Shown in pieces: positions 35,145 to 46,524 of a stretch of 64,000 nucleotides of DNA. The DNA comes from Solanum dulcamara. Its lineage: Eukaryota; Streptophyta; Magnoliopsida; Solanales; Solanaceae. The translations under genes and the position numbers were made by a program. How positions within the stretch are numbered: the first letter of the stretch is position 1; the number at the start of each line of letters is the position of its first letter. The stretch lies in NCBI RefSeq assembly GCF_947179165.1, contig NC_077242.1, forward strand, positions 29,085,597-29,149,596. Reading direction: 5' to 3'. The notes beneath the pieces are model-generated. The model saw only the letters and a list, made by a program, of their open reading frames with translations. It was not told the origin of the DNA and did not search any database.

Positions 35145-35950
35145 TTATGGATCAAATGTTTTCTCTTCTGCAAATTTATCAAAGGGTTGGTACATATAGA
35201 TAGAGAAGGCAGTTTTATGGAGCTTTTTGAGATGGGAGTGGTCAAAGATTATAGCGAATGTGTTATACAACTTTTTGGTAACGATAGGCTTTGTGGTCTT
35301 GAAAGGTTGACGATGGTCTCTCAATTTCTTGTAGTTTGCGACCCATGAATTAGGGAGAACTTTCATAAGTTCTTATCTAGATATTTGCCTTGGCATTTGG
35401 GTGCACTGAGTGGTTCCATTGGTGGCATCTACATTTAGAAACAAAGCATCTTGGGTACCTGTTAGAGATAGGTCCATGGCATGTTATGAACTCGCCAAGC
35501 TAGCTAATATTGAAGATTGGTTTTACAATATCTCTAGATTATGGAGCTCGAAGGATTTGGATCTGTATCTTTAATGCCTCCTTCAAATACAAATCTTGTA
35601 GGGACATAATGAAGTTGGGGAATATTGTGACAAAGTCAGTTCCGGTGTTAAGGGTTATTTCATACGTACCCAAGTTCGCATATAGGTACTCATTGTATCT
35701 AGTATCGAGAAGGAAAAGACGCACCACAATGGGCTCACCTTTCCTTCCATGATACGTCAACGCAACTCTAACCGCACCAAAATAGATATGGGTGAAACCC
35801 AAGCTTCTCCACTGGCTTGGAAAGTCTTCTGGCATCTGTAGGGTGATGAACTGTTCCTCCTGATTTGCAAGAATAGGGTGCTGGTCTAGTTTTGATACAA
35901 CAATATATTCTTTGACTACTTTGGGCTTTTGCTGGATCAAGGAGCAGATT
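35145..35950 (-). pseudogene. V movement protein (30K superfamily)
   Basis: Movement protein, which lets virus pass plasmodesmata. The minus-strand frame 35539-35940 (133 aa) carries the conserved core: MPEDFPSQWRSLGFTHIYFG, VRVALTYHGRKG, LLDTRYNEY, LGT and FPNFIMSL in the usual order. The frame 35145-35366 has a further part (NSWVANYKKLRDH), separated by frameshift and stop. Start is uncertain because the upstream part is degraded. This domain is the clearest proof of a caulimovirid. A second, partial copy of its distal part lies at 37465-37836. Confidence 0.85.
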
Positions 35951-36400
35951 TGCTACCATGAATTACAAGACTATTTTACAAAGGTCGAATATATATTAAT
36001 AAAGGTAGATATGTGAAAGATATTTCATTTTTTAAGGGTAACACATCTACTTTATAAAGGTAGTCATATTTGAAGGACAATGATTTGCTTAGAGTAGAAG
36101 ACATATTTCTTTTGCTAAAGGTTTACATGGACTAGACACGGATGGAAAAGACATAGACATATTTTTGTTGTGTTTGGACAATAAAGACTCAAATATATTT
36201 GTTCTAAAAAATATGGAAAGCCACGACAAAAGAAAGACTATTTGTTCTAAGTTCTAAAGAAAGAGACTACAACGATGTATGAACAGAGTTATAACTAAGG
36301 AAAGACTCAAATTAAAGACTGAATTTAAAAGTTGGTAGTAAGAACACTAGAGATATACACCTAATGTGAAACCTTGGTGCTCCCTTCGGAGAGGACAGTC

Positions 36401-36414
36401 CCTCTCTAATACCA
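36401..36414 (-). other. V Met-tRNA primer binding site
   Basis: Minus strand reads TGGTATTAGAGAGG, close to the TGGTATCAGAGC complementary to Met-tRNA that defines the minus-strand origin of caulimovirid DNA. It lies about 780 bases downstream of the TATA-like box and about 460 bases before the movement protein frame. Confidence 0.65.
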
Positions 36415-36510
36415 AAAAGGTAAGGAGACAGCAGGGGCACAAAAAGACAGGCCAAACGACCATATGAGACTGGAGACTCCAATAGCTTTCTTATTTGACT
36501 AGGAAGTTTG

Positions 36511-36795
36511 AAACCATATGCCATACAAAATCAGCAAACATGTGACTACAACTATGAGTCGATAGGTGATAAACATGTCCATATAGGCGTCACCATCAAA
36601 ACTCTACTAGATTCCAACCACAATAACTCTCTTACTCTAAGTAGTGAACTGTGTGATATATGGTACAATCTTTCTCGACATAACATGGGATTTTGCGTCC
36701 ACCTTGCCTATGCACCCTTCAAGAAAAGGTCACTCTGTTCTACTATATCATTACTCGTTTACATACTTAATACTTTCGAAGAGTATTGTAATTAC
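36511..36795 (-). repeat. V right direct repeat (285 bp)
   Basis: Gap-free partner of 31752-32036, same orientation, 4.76 kb apart. Lies in the leader between TATA-like box and primer site, so it is best read as viral untranslated sequence. Confidence 0.8.
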
Positions 36796-37179
36796 AACAT
36801 GCGGTATGATGGTAAACTCAAACCTGTAGTTGTATCAAGCTGAAATTGTTAAACTTAGAAAGCCATTGAAAACCCAACAAGCAAGCTTTCCGGGTGTTTC
36901 CTTTACCCCACTACTCTTACTACCAGACCAAACTTTTTATTCCCTACCCCCAAAGACAGAAGAACAAGAGAGAAGTTTAGCCAACAATAATATTATTCAT
37001 GACAAAAGTGTATATGCAAGAGAGTAGTATATTTATAAGACTTGCAAAGACTTAGATGTTACTACTATTCTATCATAATTTCTAGATAGAACACTAAGAG
37101 AATGGCTAAGGTGTAATTTCGGTTCCAACCCAAGATAGGTGGAATTTCCAACCAAAGATCCAACCAAATATATCCTTTA

Positions 37180-37210
37180 CCTTAGACCTAGGCTTCCTTT
37201 TATATGAGAA
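37180..37210 (-). promoter_or_regulatory. V TATA-like promoter element
   Basis: Minus strand reads CATATAAAAGGAAGCC (37191-37206), similar to the TATATAAGGAAG core of caulimovirid transcript promoters. Position upstream of leader and primer site fits the pregenomic RNA promoter. No activity can be inferred for this old copy. Confidence 0.45.
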
Positions 37211-37464
37211 GGTAGCCTAACACAAATAAATAGAAATTAAAACAAACTTCCATGGCACTCTACTCTAATGGATGAGCCCTATCCTATCTAAAAATAGTAA
37301 ATTGTAATCCGGATTTTCTATATTTATCTAATATAATAAAAGACAGCACACATTTATTCAAACTGGGACCCACCTAACATGTGAAGGAGCCTACTAAAGC
37401 AAAACACATAAACGAAAGCATGTTGTTGGCATGTGACAACATGTGTTAGTTGGTGAGTGAGTAG

Positions 37465-37836
37465 CGGATTGTCTCTTAATTTATCGTAGTTTGTGACCCA
37501 TGAATTAGGGAGAACTTTGAATAATTTGAGCAAGCCACTCAGGTATGAACCCAGAGCATCTTCAACTTGCTAAGAAGGAATGTAAAGAGATTTTAGAATT
37601 TGGATGGATAAGTTAGACAAGCTTATCCCTGGATATATGCTTAGATATTTGTGTGCACTATGTGGTCCCATATATGGCATCTACGTTCAGGAAAAGTGAA
37701 CGGTTGCCACCTGGAAGAGATAAGTTTCTAACATGGTTCTAGACAACTTTGACAAGTTTATCTCTAGATATTTGCCTCGAGATTTGGGTGCACTGAGTAG
37801 TTTCATTAGTGGCATCTAAAACCTTGTTCATCCTTC
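37465..37836 (-). pseudogene. Second copy of V movement-protein distal region
   Basis: Matches 35318-35520 in the same strand (shared landmark GACCCATGAATTAGGGAGAA, then GATATTTGCC, ATTTGGGTGCACTGAGT and GGTGGCATCTA or GTGGCATCTA), with about 170 extra bases in the middle. It lies upstream of the promoter region, so it is the other end of a more-than-unit-length viral copy or a second insertion. Confidence 0.65.
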
Positions 37837-38140
37837 TAGAGAGGACGGTCTGGATCCCTTTGATGGACACATTGAAGATAGTGACAATTCTTCTAATGAT
37901 TCCTAAGAATATGTGGACGATTAACCGGTAATGATAGATTAGAACCGAGAGCTAGCAGGTTTGTCAGGACTTTATTTATCACCGGTGATGTGGGAGGAGA
38001 AGAGAGTTGATAGAGAATGTAGTCGAAGTGACTTAGTCACTAAATCTAATTGCCCTTGCTCAAGCCGTCAAACAAGGCAGAAAAGTTACAAAGTAGTTCA
38101 GGAGATTCAAATTGCCAAGGCCTCTTGATGATAGATACTA
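37837..38140 (+). pseudogene. Inverted V fragment: capsid acidic part joined to protease start
   Basis: On the plus strand, 37875-37922 reads GHIEDSDNSSNDS, stop, EYVDD, the counterpart of the acidic capsid stretch at about 34100-34180 (minus). From about 38015 the sequence matches the minus strand of 33230-33345 (landmark AGTGACTTAGTCACTAAATC). The about 0.8 kb between these in the main copy is missing. So this end is inverted relative to the rest of V and internally deleted. Confidence 0.75.
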
Positions 38141-39235
38141 GATGACAAGCGCACCAAGTACTTCATGAGAAGAAGTCCAGCAAATTACAGTCTGAAATGA
38201 TGGACAAAGAATAAGAAGAATCTGCAGTTGCCTAAACAAAATAACTCACCCTTAGATTCAAAAGTCTCGAGGATCACAGTTGAGGTATCAAAAAACCTCT
38301 TGAATATCACTATACTACACAATGAAAGATAAAGTGCATAATCAGTATACAAACACAATGTACTGGTAGGATTACACGACCAATTCCAAGATAAGAATGT
38401 AAGGAAACAACCACAATTCAGTAACAAAAGTAAACACATATATCAATAAGTCACGATAGATATAGAATCTCAGTCGAAAATTTTACTAAATCAATGCATG
38501 AAACATGTCCCACATGATCACACTAACACATACCTGATCCTCTTATAGAATCCACACAAAATCTATTAGTATACCAATGTGGTACCTGAGGTAATCATTG
38601 TTTGTAAATTATATCAGTGTTGTACCCGAGCCAACCATATATATTTCCATACCATACATGGTACCCTATCCAACTAGTAATCACAAAGAATATGCATAAT
38701 CACAATCACAATGAACAACCTCAGTTGAAACCACAAGTAAATAAATTAGGTTCATGGCATGAGATTATCTACATGATGTCATTTTATATTCATCCCTTCC
38801 GTTTCCCATATGCATTGCACAAGTAATATTATAGAGTAGTTAACATGGAAACATTACATAGATTGGAAAACAAACATACATCACCTACCTCAAATCAAGC
38901 CTTGAAAACTCTAATGAACTTGAACATTCTCCTTTTGTAGTGCCTTGCCTTGTTCCTTGTGTAAAACAATAACAAAATGTGACAATCAATGAATAATAGC
39001 CTAAACATACCTGGATTATACTCAAATATCTAATCCTTCGCCAATTTCCTCATCATCCCACCAAACTAGGATTTTTCCACCAATTACTATAAGTTAAAAC
39101 CCTCCCATAAGGTTAACCACCATATATTCTAGGGCTTAGCAGTGAATGATAAGTAAGGGGGAGTAATTAACTTACCTTTATCGATAAAATGATGGAAAAC
39201 TAATGGTTTTTTTCCTAAGTCGCCCTTATAGGTTT
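38141..39235. other. Unassigned AT-rich interval
   Basis: No gene or recognised domain. Composition and phrases such as ACTTACCTTTATCGATAAAATG near the right end resemble minus-strand gypsy LTR sequence, so it may be a fragment of an older LTR into which F inserted. The five bases GGTTT (39231-39235) are F's candidate left target duplication. The partner is outside the window. Confidence 0.4.
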
Positions 39236-41015
39236 TGTCATAACCCAAAAAGTGAGGTCATGATGACACACATCCCAAACCCCATCCTAATGTGTAAGCC
39301 TAAAAGTAAAACCATACGAGACTCCCAAAGGGAAGTCAGACCATGAATAAATGCAATAAAAGGACAAAAAGCAAAATCATCCCCAAAACCTAGTATCAAA
39401 AGATTAAGAGCATCTAATGCAAATATGAGTATGAATACACAATTATAGTCTCCAAAAATATAGTAATGACTGGAAATGAAATGGACTAGTGGCAATCTAG
39501 ATCCCAAGATCTCACCACTGATCCAATGATGACGTATCCACTAGAATCAACTACTGCGATGGACACCCTGAATAGTATATGCATGAAAGGGGACACAAAA
39601 GTAGGGGTGAGTACAGTATGTACTCAGTAGATTGAACCGACTAAGTATAAAAAATTAATCAAAAACTATAAAATAAACTATGGAATAATTCCACCTACAC
39701 ACAAAAAGGTCCCACTACGGCTACGCTGCCGCTAATTTATATAGAACATCATAGTTAAAGTAAACACATAATACAATTCAATATCACAGTTAGACCCATA
39801 GATCACGTATCACTAGTATCAATGTAATATGATATAATATGATAATGGAAGGGTATGATGGTTTGGTGGGATCAATATTGTTGCATAACCTGTCGTATAC
39901 ACCCACCGAGTTATGCTACCAAGAATAACCCATAGGGGTATCGCAGACCATATATCTCGACATAATCTTAATGTGTTAACTACCTTATCACATAGTTTGT
40001 GGCTAAGGACTCATGATACTAATATCTCTTCCACTTGCTATCTAACTCGTGGTCAAGGATTTAGAAAATGTATCACATTTTCTTTCTCAAAAATAATTTT
40101 CCATAGTCCTCAATTTCACAATGATTAATGATAATATGAATCACGATGAATGCATTCACATCATATAAGGAATGGAGGTAATATACAACTCAACATGTAA
40201 TACATGGTTCAAAGTTCTCAAAATTTAATCTTAACATGATATTCACCCTCAATAGATAATAATGGGAAGGAAATATGTCAAATTAAGTGTTCCCTTATTT
40301 TCTACAATATTTCAATAAGCATGTATGCTCAAAACCCCCAACTAAACCCCTCATGTAGGCATCTCAAGTCAAATAACTGTTTTACATCTCTAATTCAGTT
40401 AAGTCATGGATTACACAGTCTTAACACATGTAAGATATCAAATAAAGCCCCTACATGGGCTACACAGCACATATAATCCCCCACATGGGGATCACTATAT
40501 AAATTAACAACTCCAAACTGCACTACAACCCAATCCCAAAGTAACATCATAGAATTTGACTAATCACCTCAACTCAGCCCCAAAAAGGATAGCAAAATCC
40601 ACCTCAATTATTGAAACCGCACTCGAACGCTCTACCAAATGAACAATCCTTGAATTCCATTCCCAAAATAATAATCCACTATCAAGAATGAAACATACAT
40701 GTCATAAGAAGTCCAATGACACCCATATTGATAGGTTTTGAAACCGAGGGTAAATTAGTCCAAAAAATTTATTTAATTTTGAAAAGTTTCAATCTAAACA
40801 TTTCTTATAAAATTACATTCTACTAGTAATAAGGAACTCATAGTTGAAAACTTATAAAAATGTAGTTCCAAATGAGTTAGAAACCACCATTTTCCTTAAA
40901 TTCGGATTAGGAAAGAAAGCAAGAATTTTGGGGTTTGAAACTAATGATTTGGAGTTGAAATCATTACATAAATAATAGAATATGAAAGATGTTACTAAAA
41001 TATTACTTACCTCAT
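39236..41015 (-). repeat. F 3' LTR, left part
   Basis: Begins TGTCATAACCCAAAAAGTG, the reverse of an LTR end. AT-rich; no coding sequence. Ends with CTCAT (41011-41015), the left target duplication of C. Confidence 0.8.
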
Positions 41016-43251
41016 TGTAAGACCCCAAAAGTCAAATAATCAGAATCTAAAAGAAATCTTCACAATTTTAGACTGACTTCAGCCTTACGAGTAACTCTAC
41101 GACTCGTAGAAAGTCATACGACTCGTAGGGAAGAGTTGCATAGTGCACCCTAGTAGTTGATTATGACCAACCTCAAAGGAAGATCCTACGACTTAAATTT
41201 ATGACTCATAATCTTTAAGACGAGCCGTAGACATAACTCGTAGGTAGAGTTCAAAGGCCATGTTTCAGAAGTTCCTCAAAGTCAAGCCTATGACTTGCTT
41301 AGATGATCCATAGGAGTTGTTACGGGTCGTATAAATGACTCGTAACTAAATTTCAGAGACCCTTCAAGTTTGTAGGTTTTGCGACCTACAGGACGAATCA
41401 AGTCTACGACCCATAGACAAGTTGACGAGTCATAATAACGACTCATTTGCAAACTTTAGAGACCTAATTTTAGGCCTTTTTCCAAAGCCTGCAGGACGAT
41501 TCATCTTGACGACTCATTATCACTTCTACAACTCATAGGTTCGATCTGTAGGGATAAAATCCCACTTTTAATGAAGGGTAGTTATGTCATTTCCCAAGTT
41601 TTATTCAATGAACCTAGACACAATTATGGCCAAGTTCAAGTATATATCTACCCAATCCTTTGAAATTTTTCTGATTCTAAATCATAATTATAAAAAACTC
41701 TAAGGCAAGGAACTCAATTTTCTCAAGGCTTCTCTCCAAGTTTCAAGCTACGATTTTAGATTTCTTCAAAGTTTCTTCTTAAATTCTAAGTGAAATCAAT
41801 CAAGTATGTGGATATTGATTCAGGGTTTCCTTTCACCCATGAAATTCCAAATATTTCTCAAGTTTTCTTCAATTTTTAATTGATTTATAAACCCTAGTTT
41901 TGATGAATTGCATTAGGTTGTTTCAATTTTATTTGAATTATTATGAATGATTATTCTAAGCATGTTTCTACATAAATTATGTGATTTTAAGATGAATTAC
42001 GAATGTCCATGCATAAAGCTATTTCCATGCTTTGATTATGAAGTTAAAGATAATTTTCATGAGTTGACTATGAGTTCAATGATTTTCAATTAAAGTTTTC
42101 ATGATTTAAAGTTGAGATAATGATTTTAATGATGAAGTTATGATAATGATCAAGTTATGATCAAAGAAAATTATTATGGTGTGATAAGTCCAATTCTCAC
42201 ACAATTAAGTTAAAGATGGTGACAAGTACAATTCTCACTGAAGTTATGAATTCTTATAAATCACTAAAGTTAATGAGCTACTCCAAATATGTTTATAAAG
42301 ATAGATTGAGAGGTAATTACTATATTTTCCTATTATGTTATGGTCATGTTTATAAGTTTTTCGTTGGGATATTTAATAAGTACCGAGAGGACTTCTAGGT
42401 GGGGTTCGGTCCGGTAACGTAGTTAGTTACCCAAGGTAATCTAGTAGCAACCTAAAGTCCCAAACTACGTTGCCTACATACAATTGCCTTCATGACCTAG
42501 CTAGTGGATCCACACATAGCACAGTTGAGTTGAGTGAGTATCATGATGAAGTATACCCTGGAAAGGTAGCCTCTCCCTTCTCGATGAGGGTTCCACCAAA
42601 TTCCATGTTATAGCTTGCATGGTCTTAATATCGATTAAAGGTCCTATCCCATACAAGGTGAATGTTAAGCTATGAGTTTATGATAAAGTTTTATGATACT
42701 CATTGACCAAAGAGTTTTCAAATGCTTTTAAGATTTGCTCATGTTCATTATTTTGGTCATGCATCCTATGTCATATTGATCATGTCCTATTACTTATTCA
42801 TGCATATCTCACATACTTAGTACTTCTATGTACTAATGCATATTTTGCCTACATTGTCTAATAATGTTGGGGCAGATATCAACCATCCTATTCTTGGCTA
42901 AAGTTATTTATATATCAAGAGTTGGTGAGTCCTCAACTGATCGAGGATATGACTTTTATTCTCATTGTTCATTTGAATTTTTCTTTACTTGATTTAGTTG
43001 AGCTCAGAGCTTGTCCTAATCATCCATCAAATGTTAGACTAAAGGCATGTTTCGACAGTATTATGATGTAGTCCATTCGGATATTGGTTGATTAGTTCTA
43101 TCACTTAGTATCATTTCCTTGAGTTGTTAGTTACGCTTGTTCTACTATGTTTCTATATGTTATGTATGCGATGTATGCTAAGATAGGTTGGTTGGGGTCC
43201 CTTGTAACCCAATCTCAATGTCGCGACTTGGCCCTAGTTTGGGTCATGACA
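41016..43251 (+). repeat. C 5' LTR
   Basis: 2236 bp, TGTAAGACCCC...GGGTCATGACA. The first 0.55 kb (41085-41560) is packed with ACGACTCRTA-type motifs, several forming CTACGA-N-TCGTAG palindromes. Open frames inside are short and unconvincing. Confidence 0.92.
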
Positions 43252-43255
43252 AACT

Positions 43256-43267
43256 TGGTATCCGAGC
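43256..43267 (+). other. C primer binding site
   Basis: TTGGTATCCGAGC four bases after the LTR; one mismatch to the Met-tRNA-complementary TGGTATCAGAGC. Confidence 0.85.
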
Positions 43268-43466
43268 ACAAGGTTTAGAAGAGTCCTAGGGAGTCTAACA
43301 TGCCGTATTAAGTAGAGTCTTATTCATTGTTATGAATCTCTCCACATCCATGAATAGGAGGCTACAAAATATCTTAAGAAAATATCACTTCTTTCATGAT
43401 CTATGTCGTGTGGTAGAGTAGTTAAGTCTTTTCCCTATAACGTTTGTTCTTTGCAATTTTTAGAAA

Positions 43467-44560
43467 ATGCCTCCAAGAAGATACCCCTCTAGAAGGAACG
43501 TAGTTGAATAGGAGAAATAATCTTTGAATGATCAAGTCTCCAATGCCTAGTTCTAAGCGTCCTTTCAAGCAATTCCTCAAGCTTTTACAACTCAAGCCAA
43601 TAGTGAGGCGGTTTCTCCCGCAAACCCGAATATGGGTATGGTGGCAACAAGAGTTCATGCCTTCATAAGGATGAATCCTTCTAAAGTGGAAAAATATCTA
43701 CAAGAGTTTATAGATAGTATCCACAAGATTATAGACATCATAGGGATTATCCCGATTGAGATGGCAGAGTTGGCTACGGCGATGTACCAATTGAAAGGTG
43801 TTGCTCAAATTTGGTTTGATTAATGGAAAAGTGAGAGGCCTAGAGAGGCGAATCTCATGACATGGGATGAGTTCAAAGGAGTATTTCTTGATCCTTGCTT
43901 CCCATTGAACTTGATAGAGGACAAAGTACAAGAGTACATTAACCTTAAGCAAGGTGGTATTAGTGGGAGGAAGTATGCCCGCAAGTTTATGCAATTATCA
44001 AAATATGCTCCATTCATGGTTGCCGACTTAAGAGCTTGTATGAGCAAGTCTATGTCTGGTGCATCAGATATGGTATCAAAGGAGTGTAAGATGGCTATGT
44101 TGATCTGGGAAATGGACATATCTACACTTATGACTTATACGAGGCAAATAGAGAGTGAGAAGCTAAAGGAGAAAACTAGGGAGTCCTAGAGGATAGGACC
44201 GATGGTGGTTAATATTTTTATGGTAAGTCTAAAGGTGGTGGACATCCTTATTTTTTCCAAAAGTACTCCGAACAATAATCTTCAAATGCCACTACTCTAA
44301 GTTTTGATAAGGTTAGGATGCCCAACCCTAAGCCTCAAGGAGGTTCTCCTATTGGGCAAGTTACTCCTGCATGCAAAAAGTATGGTAAAAACCACAAGGG
44401 TGAGTGTTTATTGGGTTTGAATGTGTGCTACCGATGTGGTAAGGAAGTTCATCTTGCTAAGGAGTATAAGGTCAAAGATATTCGTCCTCAAGGCCAAGTA
44501 GCTCAAGGTGCTCAAGTACAACCAAAGGATGGTCAACGTAATAACTGGTTTTATGGTCTT
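43467..44560 (+). pseudogene. gag: C gag remnant
   Basis: Capsid/nucleocapsid gene. It starts at ATG 43467 with MPPRRYPSRRN, the usual start of Tekay-type gag. One frame, with stops after NVVE, EK and WFD, continues through the capsid core 43632-44189 (AMYQLKGVAQIWFD, WDEFKGVFLDPCFP, SKYAPFMVAD). A frameshift lies between 44190 and 44318. Then come CKKYGKNHKGEC and the knuckle CYRCGKEVHLAKEY (last Cys turned Tyr) at about 44371-44466. This copy retains the core that both B copies have lost. Confidence 0.85.
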
Positions 44561-44926
44561 CATGGTAGGCAAGAGGTGGAAAAGACTCCTAATGTTGTTA
44601 TCGGTATTTTATGGGTCTTTCACTATGATGTTTATACCTTACTTGATCCGGGTGAAAATTTATCTTTTATTTCCCCTTATGTGGATATGAGATTTGATGT
44701 TAGCCCTGAAATATTATTAGAGACTTTTTCCATTTATACTCCCGTAGGTGCGTCGATTGTGGATAAAAGTGTTTATAGAAGTTGTCCGATTTTGGTTTTC
44801 TATAAAGTTACTCTATGTGATTTAGTTGAGCTACAAATGATCGATTTCAATGTTATCATTGGTATGGATTGGCTATATTCATTTTATGCATCTATTAATT
44901 GTAGAACCCGAGTGTTCAAGTTTTAA
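44561..44926 (+). pseudogene. pol: C protease remnant
   Basis: Aspartic protease of the pol polyprotein, in the same frame as the knuckles. Active-site loop reads LLDPGENLSF, with Pro for the usual Ser/Thr of DSG/DTG. The C-terminal motif VIIGMDWLYSF..INCRT (about 44850-44900) is intact, followed by a stop at 44924-44926. Confidence 0.8.
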
Positions 44927-44929
44927 TTC

Positions 44930-46440
44930 CCTAATGAACCGGTCCTAGAATAGAAGAGTAGTAATTCTGTGTTCAAAGATCAATTCATTTCGTGTCTTAA
45001 AGCTCGAAAAATGATTTCCAAGGGTTGTATTTATCATCTTATAAGGTTTAGGGAAGAAAATTCTGAAGCCCCTACTCTAGAGTCGATCCCTATTGCAAAT
45101 GAGTTTCTAGATGTGTTTCCCGACGATCTACCTGGTGTTCCTCCCAAAAGGGAAATTGACTTTGGCATAGACCTTCTTCCCGATACCCAACCTATTTCTA
45201 TTATGTCATACCGAATGGCTCCAACGGAATTGAAGGAGTTGAAAGATCAATTGAAAGACTAGTTAGATAAAGGTTTCATTAGATCAAGTATATCCCCATT
45301 GGGTGCTCCCATTTACTTTATTAGAAAGAAAGATGGTTCATTACGTATGTGCATTAACTACCGGTGAACAAAGTAACCATCAATAATAAATACCAAATTC
45401 CTAGGACAGATTATTTGTTTGACCAATTGCAAGGGGAAAGTTACTTCTTTAAGATTGATTTTCAATCTAGTTATCACCAATTAAGGGTGAGGGAGAGTGA
45501 TATTCCCAAAATGGCATTACAAACAAGGTATGGACATTATGAGTTCTTAGTTATGTTGTTTGGTTTGACCAATTCCCCTGTGGCATTCATGGACTTGATG
45601 AATAAGGTGTTCAAACAATATTTTGACCAATTCCCCTGTGGCATTTCGGTTTACTCTTGAAATGAGGAAGAGCATGCTAATTACTTGAGAATAGTTTTGC
45701 AAACTCTAAGGGACAAACAGTTATTTTCCAAGTTCAATAAGTATGAGTTTTGGCTAAGGGAGGTGGCTTTTCTTGGTCACATTGTGTCCGGTGAAGGGAT
45801 TATGGTTGATCCTAAGAAAACCGAGGTGGTGAAGAATTGGGATAGACCATTGTACCCTTTGGATATTAGAGGTTTCTTAGGCCTAGCCAAATATTATAGA
45901 ATATTTGTAAAAGAGTTTTCATCAATTTCCTCACATTTGACTAAGTTGACTCAGAAGAAGGTGAAGTTTTAATGGTCGAAAGCTTGTGAGAAGAGTTTCC
46001 AAGAGTTTAAAGATCGCCTCACTACTGCTCCTATTTTGACCTTTCTGGAAGGGTCTGATGGTTTTGTTATGTATTGTGATGCTTGGATAGTTGGTCTTGG
46101 TTGTGTATTGATGCAACATGGTAAGGTAATAGCCTATTCTTCTATGCAACTTAAGGGACATGAAATAAATTATCCAACTCATGATAGGGAGATAACGACT
46201 ATTGTTTTTGCTTTGAAGATTTGGAGACACTCTTTTTATGGTGTCCATGTGGATGTGTCCACCGACCATAAGAGTTTACAACATGTGTTTAAGGAAAAAA
46301 GACTTGAACCTTCGGCAAAGGAGATGGCTTGAATTTTTGAAGGATTATGATATGAGTGTGTTGTACCATCTGAGAAAAGTAATGAAGTTGTCGATGCTCT
46401 TAGTCGGTTATCTATGGATAGTGTTGCACATGTAGAGGAA
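44930..46440 (+). pseudogene. pol: C reverse transcriptase and RNase H remnant
   Basis: RT N-part 44969-45262 ([29 protein letters not shown] shortened), stop, [24 protein letters not shown], then a small deletion at about 45360 shifts the frame. 45364-45972 has [29 protein letters not shown] and the thumb ([22 protein letters not shown]). The catalytic YxDD block is absent: a 24-base copy of 45564-45587 sits at 45622-45645, giving [12 protein letters not shown]. RNase H 46036-46332 has [37 protein letters not shown]. More frameshifts at about 46300 and 46380. Confidence 0.85.
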
Positions 46441-46524
46441 GATAAGAAGGAATTGATCAATAATGTTCGTAGATTTGCACGTTTAGGTATGCATTTGATT
46501 GATTATAATAATTGAGGTGTTCTT

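Larger units (their letters stand above)
31752..38140 (-). other. V: endogenous pararetrovirus (Caulimoviridae) remnant
   Basis: Degraded viral copy on the minus strand. Reading right to left: intergenic region with TATA-like box (37194-37206), leader with Met-tRNA primer site (36401-36414), movement protein, coiled-coil spacer, capsid region, aspartic protease and the start of RT, then a second copy of part of the intergenic/leader region (31752-32036). Movement protein and protease in one minus-strand series with a primer site upstream is diagnostic of caulimovirids; LTR retrotransposons have no movement protein. The genus (solendovirus or petuvirus-like) is not settled. Frameshifts, stops and loss of most of RT/RNase H make it inactive. 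Confidence 0.85.

Noticed and set aside
33456..35752. Several plus-strand frames of 60-90 codons over the viral region
   Set aside because: They are antisense to recognisable movement protein, capsid and protease frames.
31752..36795. The 285-bp direct repeats as LTRs of a retrotransposon
   Set aside because: They lack TG/CA ends, flanking target duplications and an adjacent purine tract, and the sequence between them encodes a movement protein.
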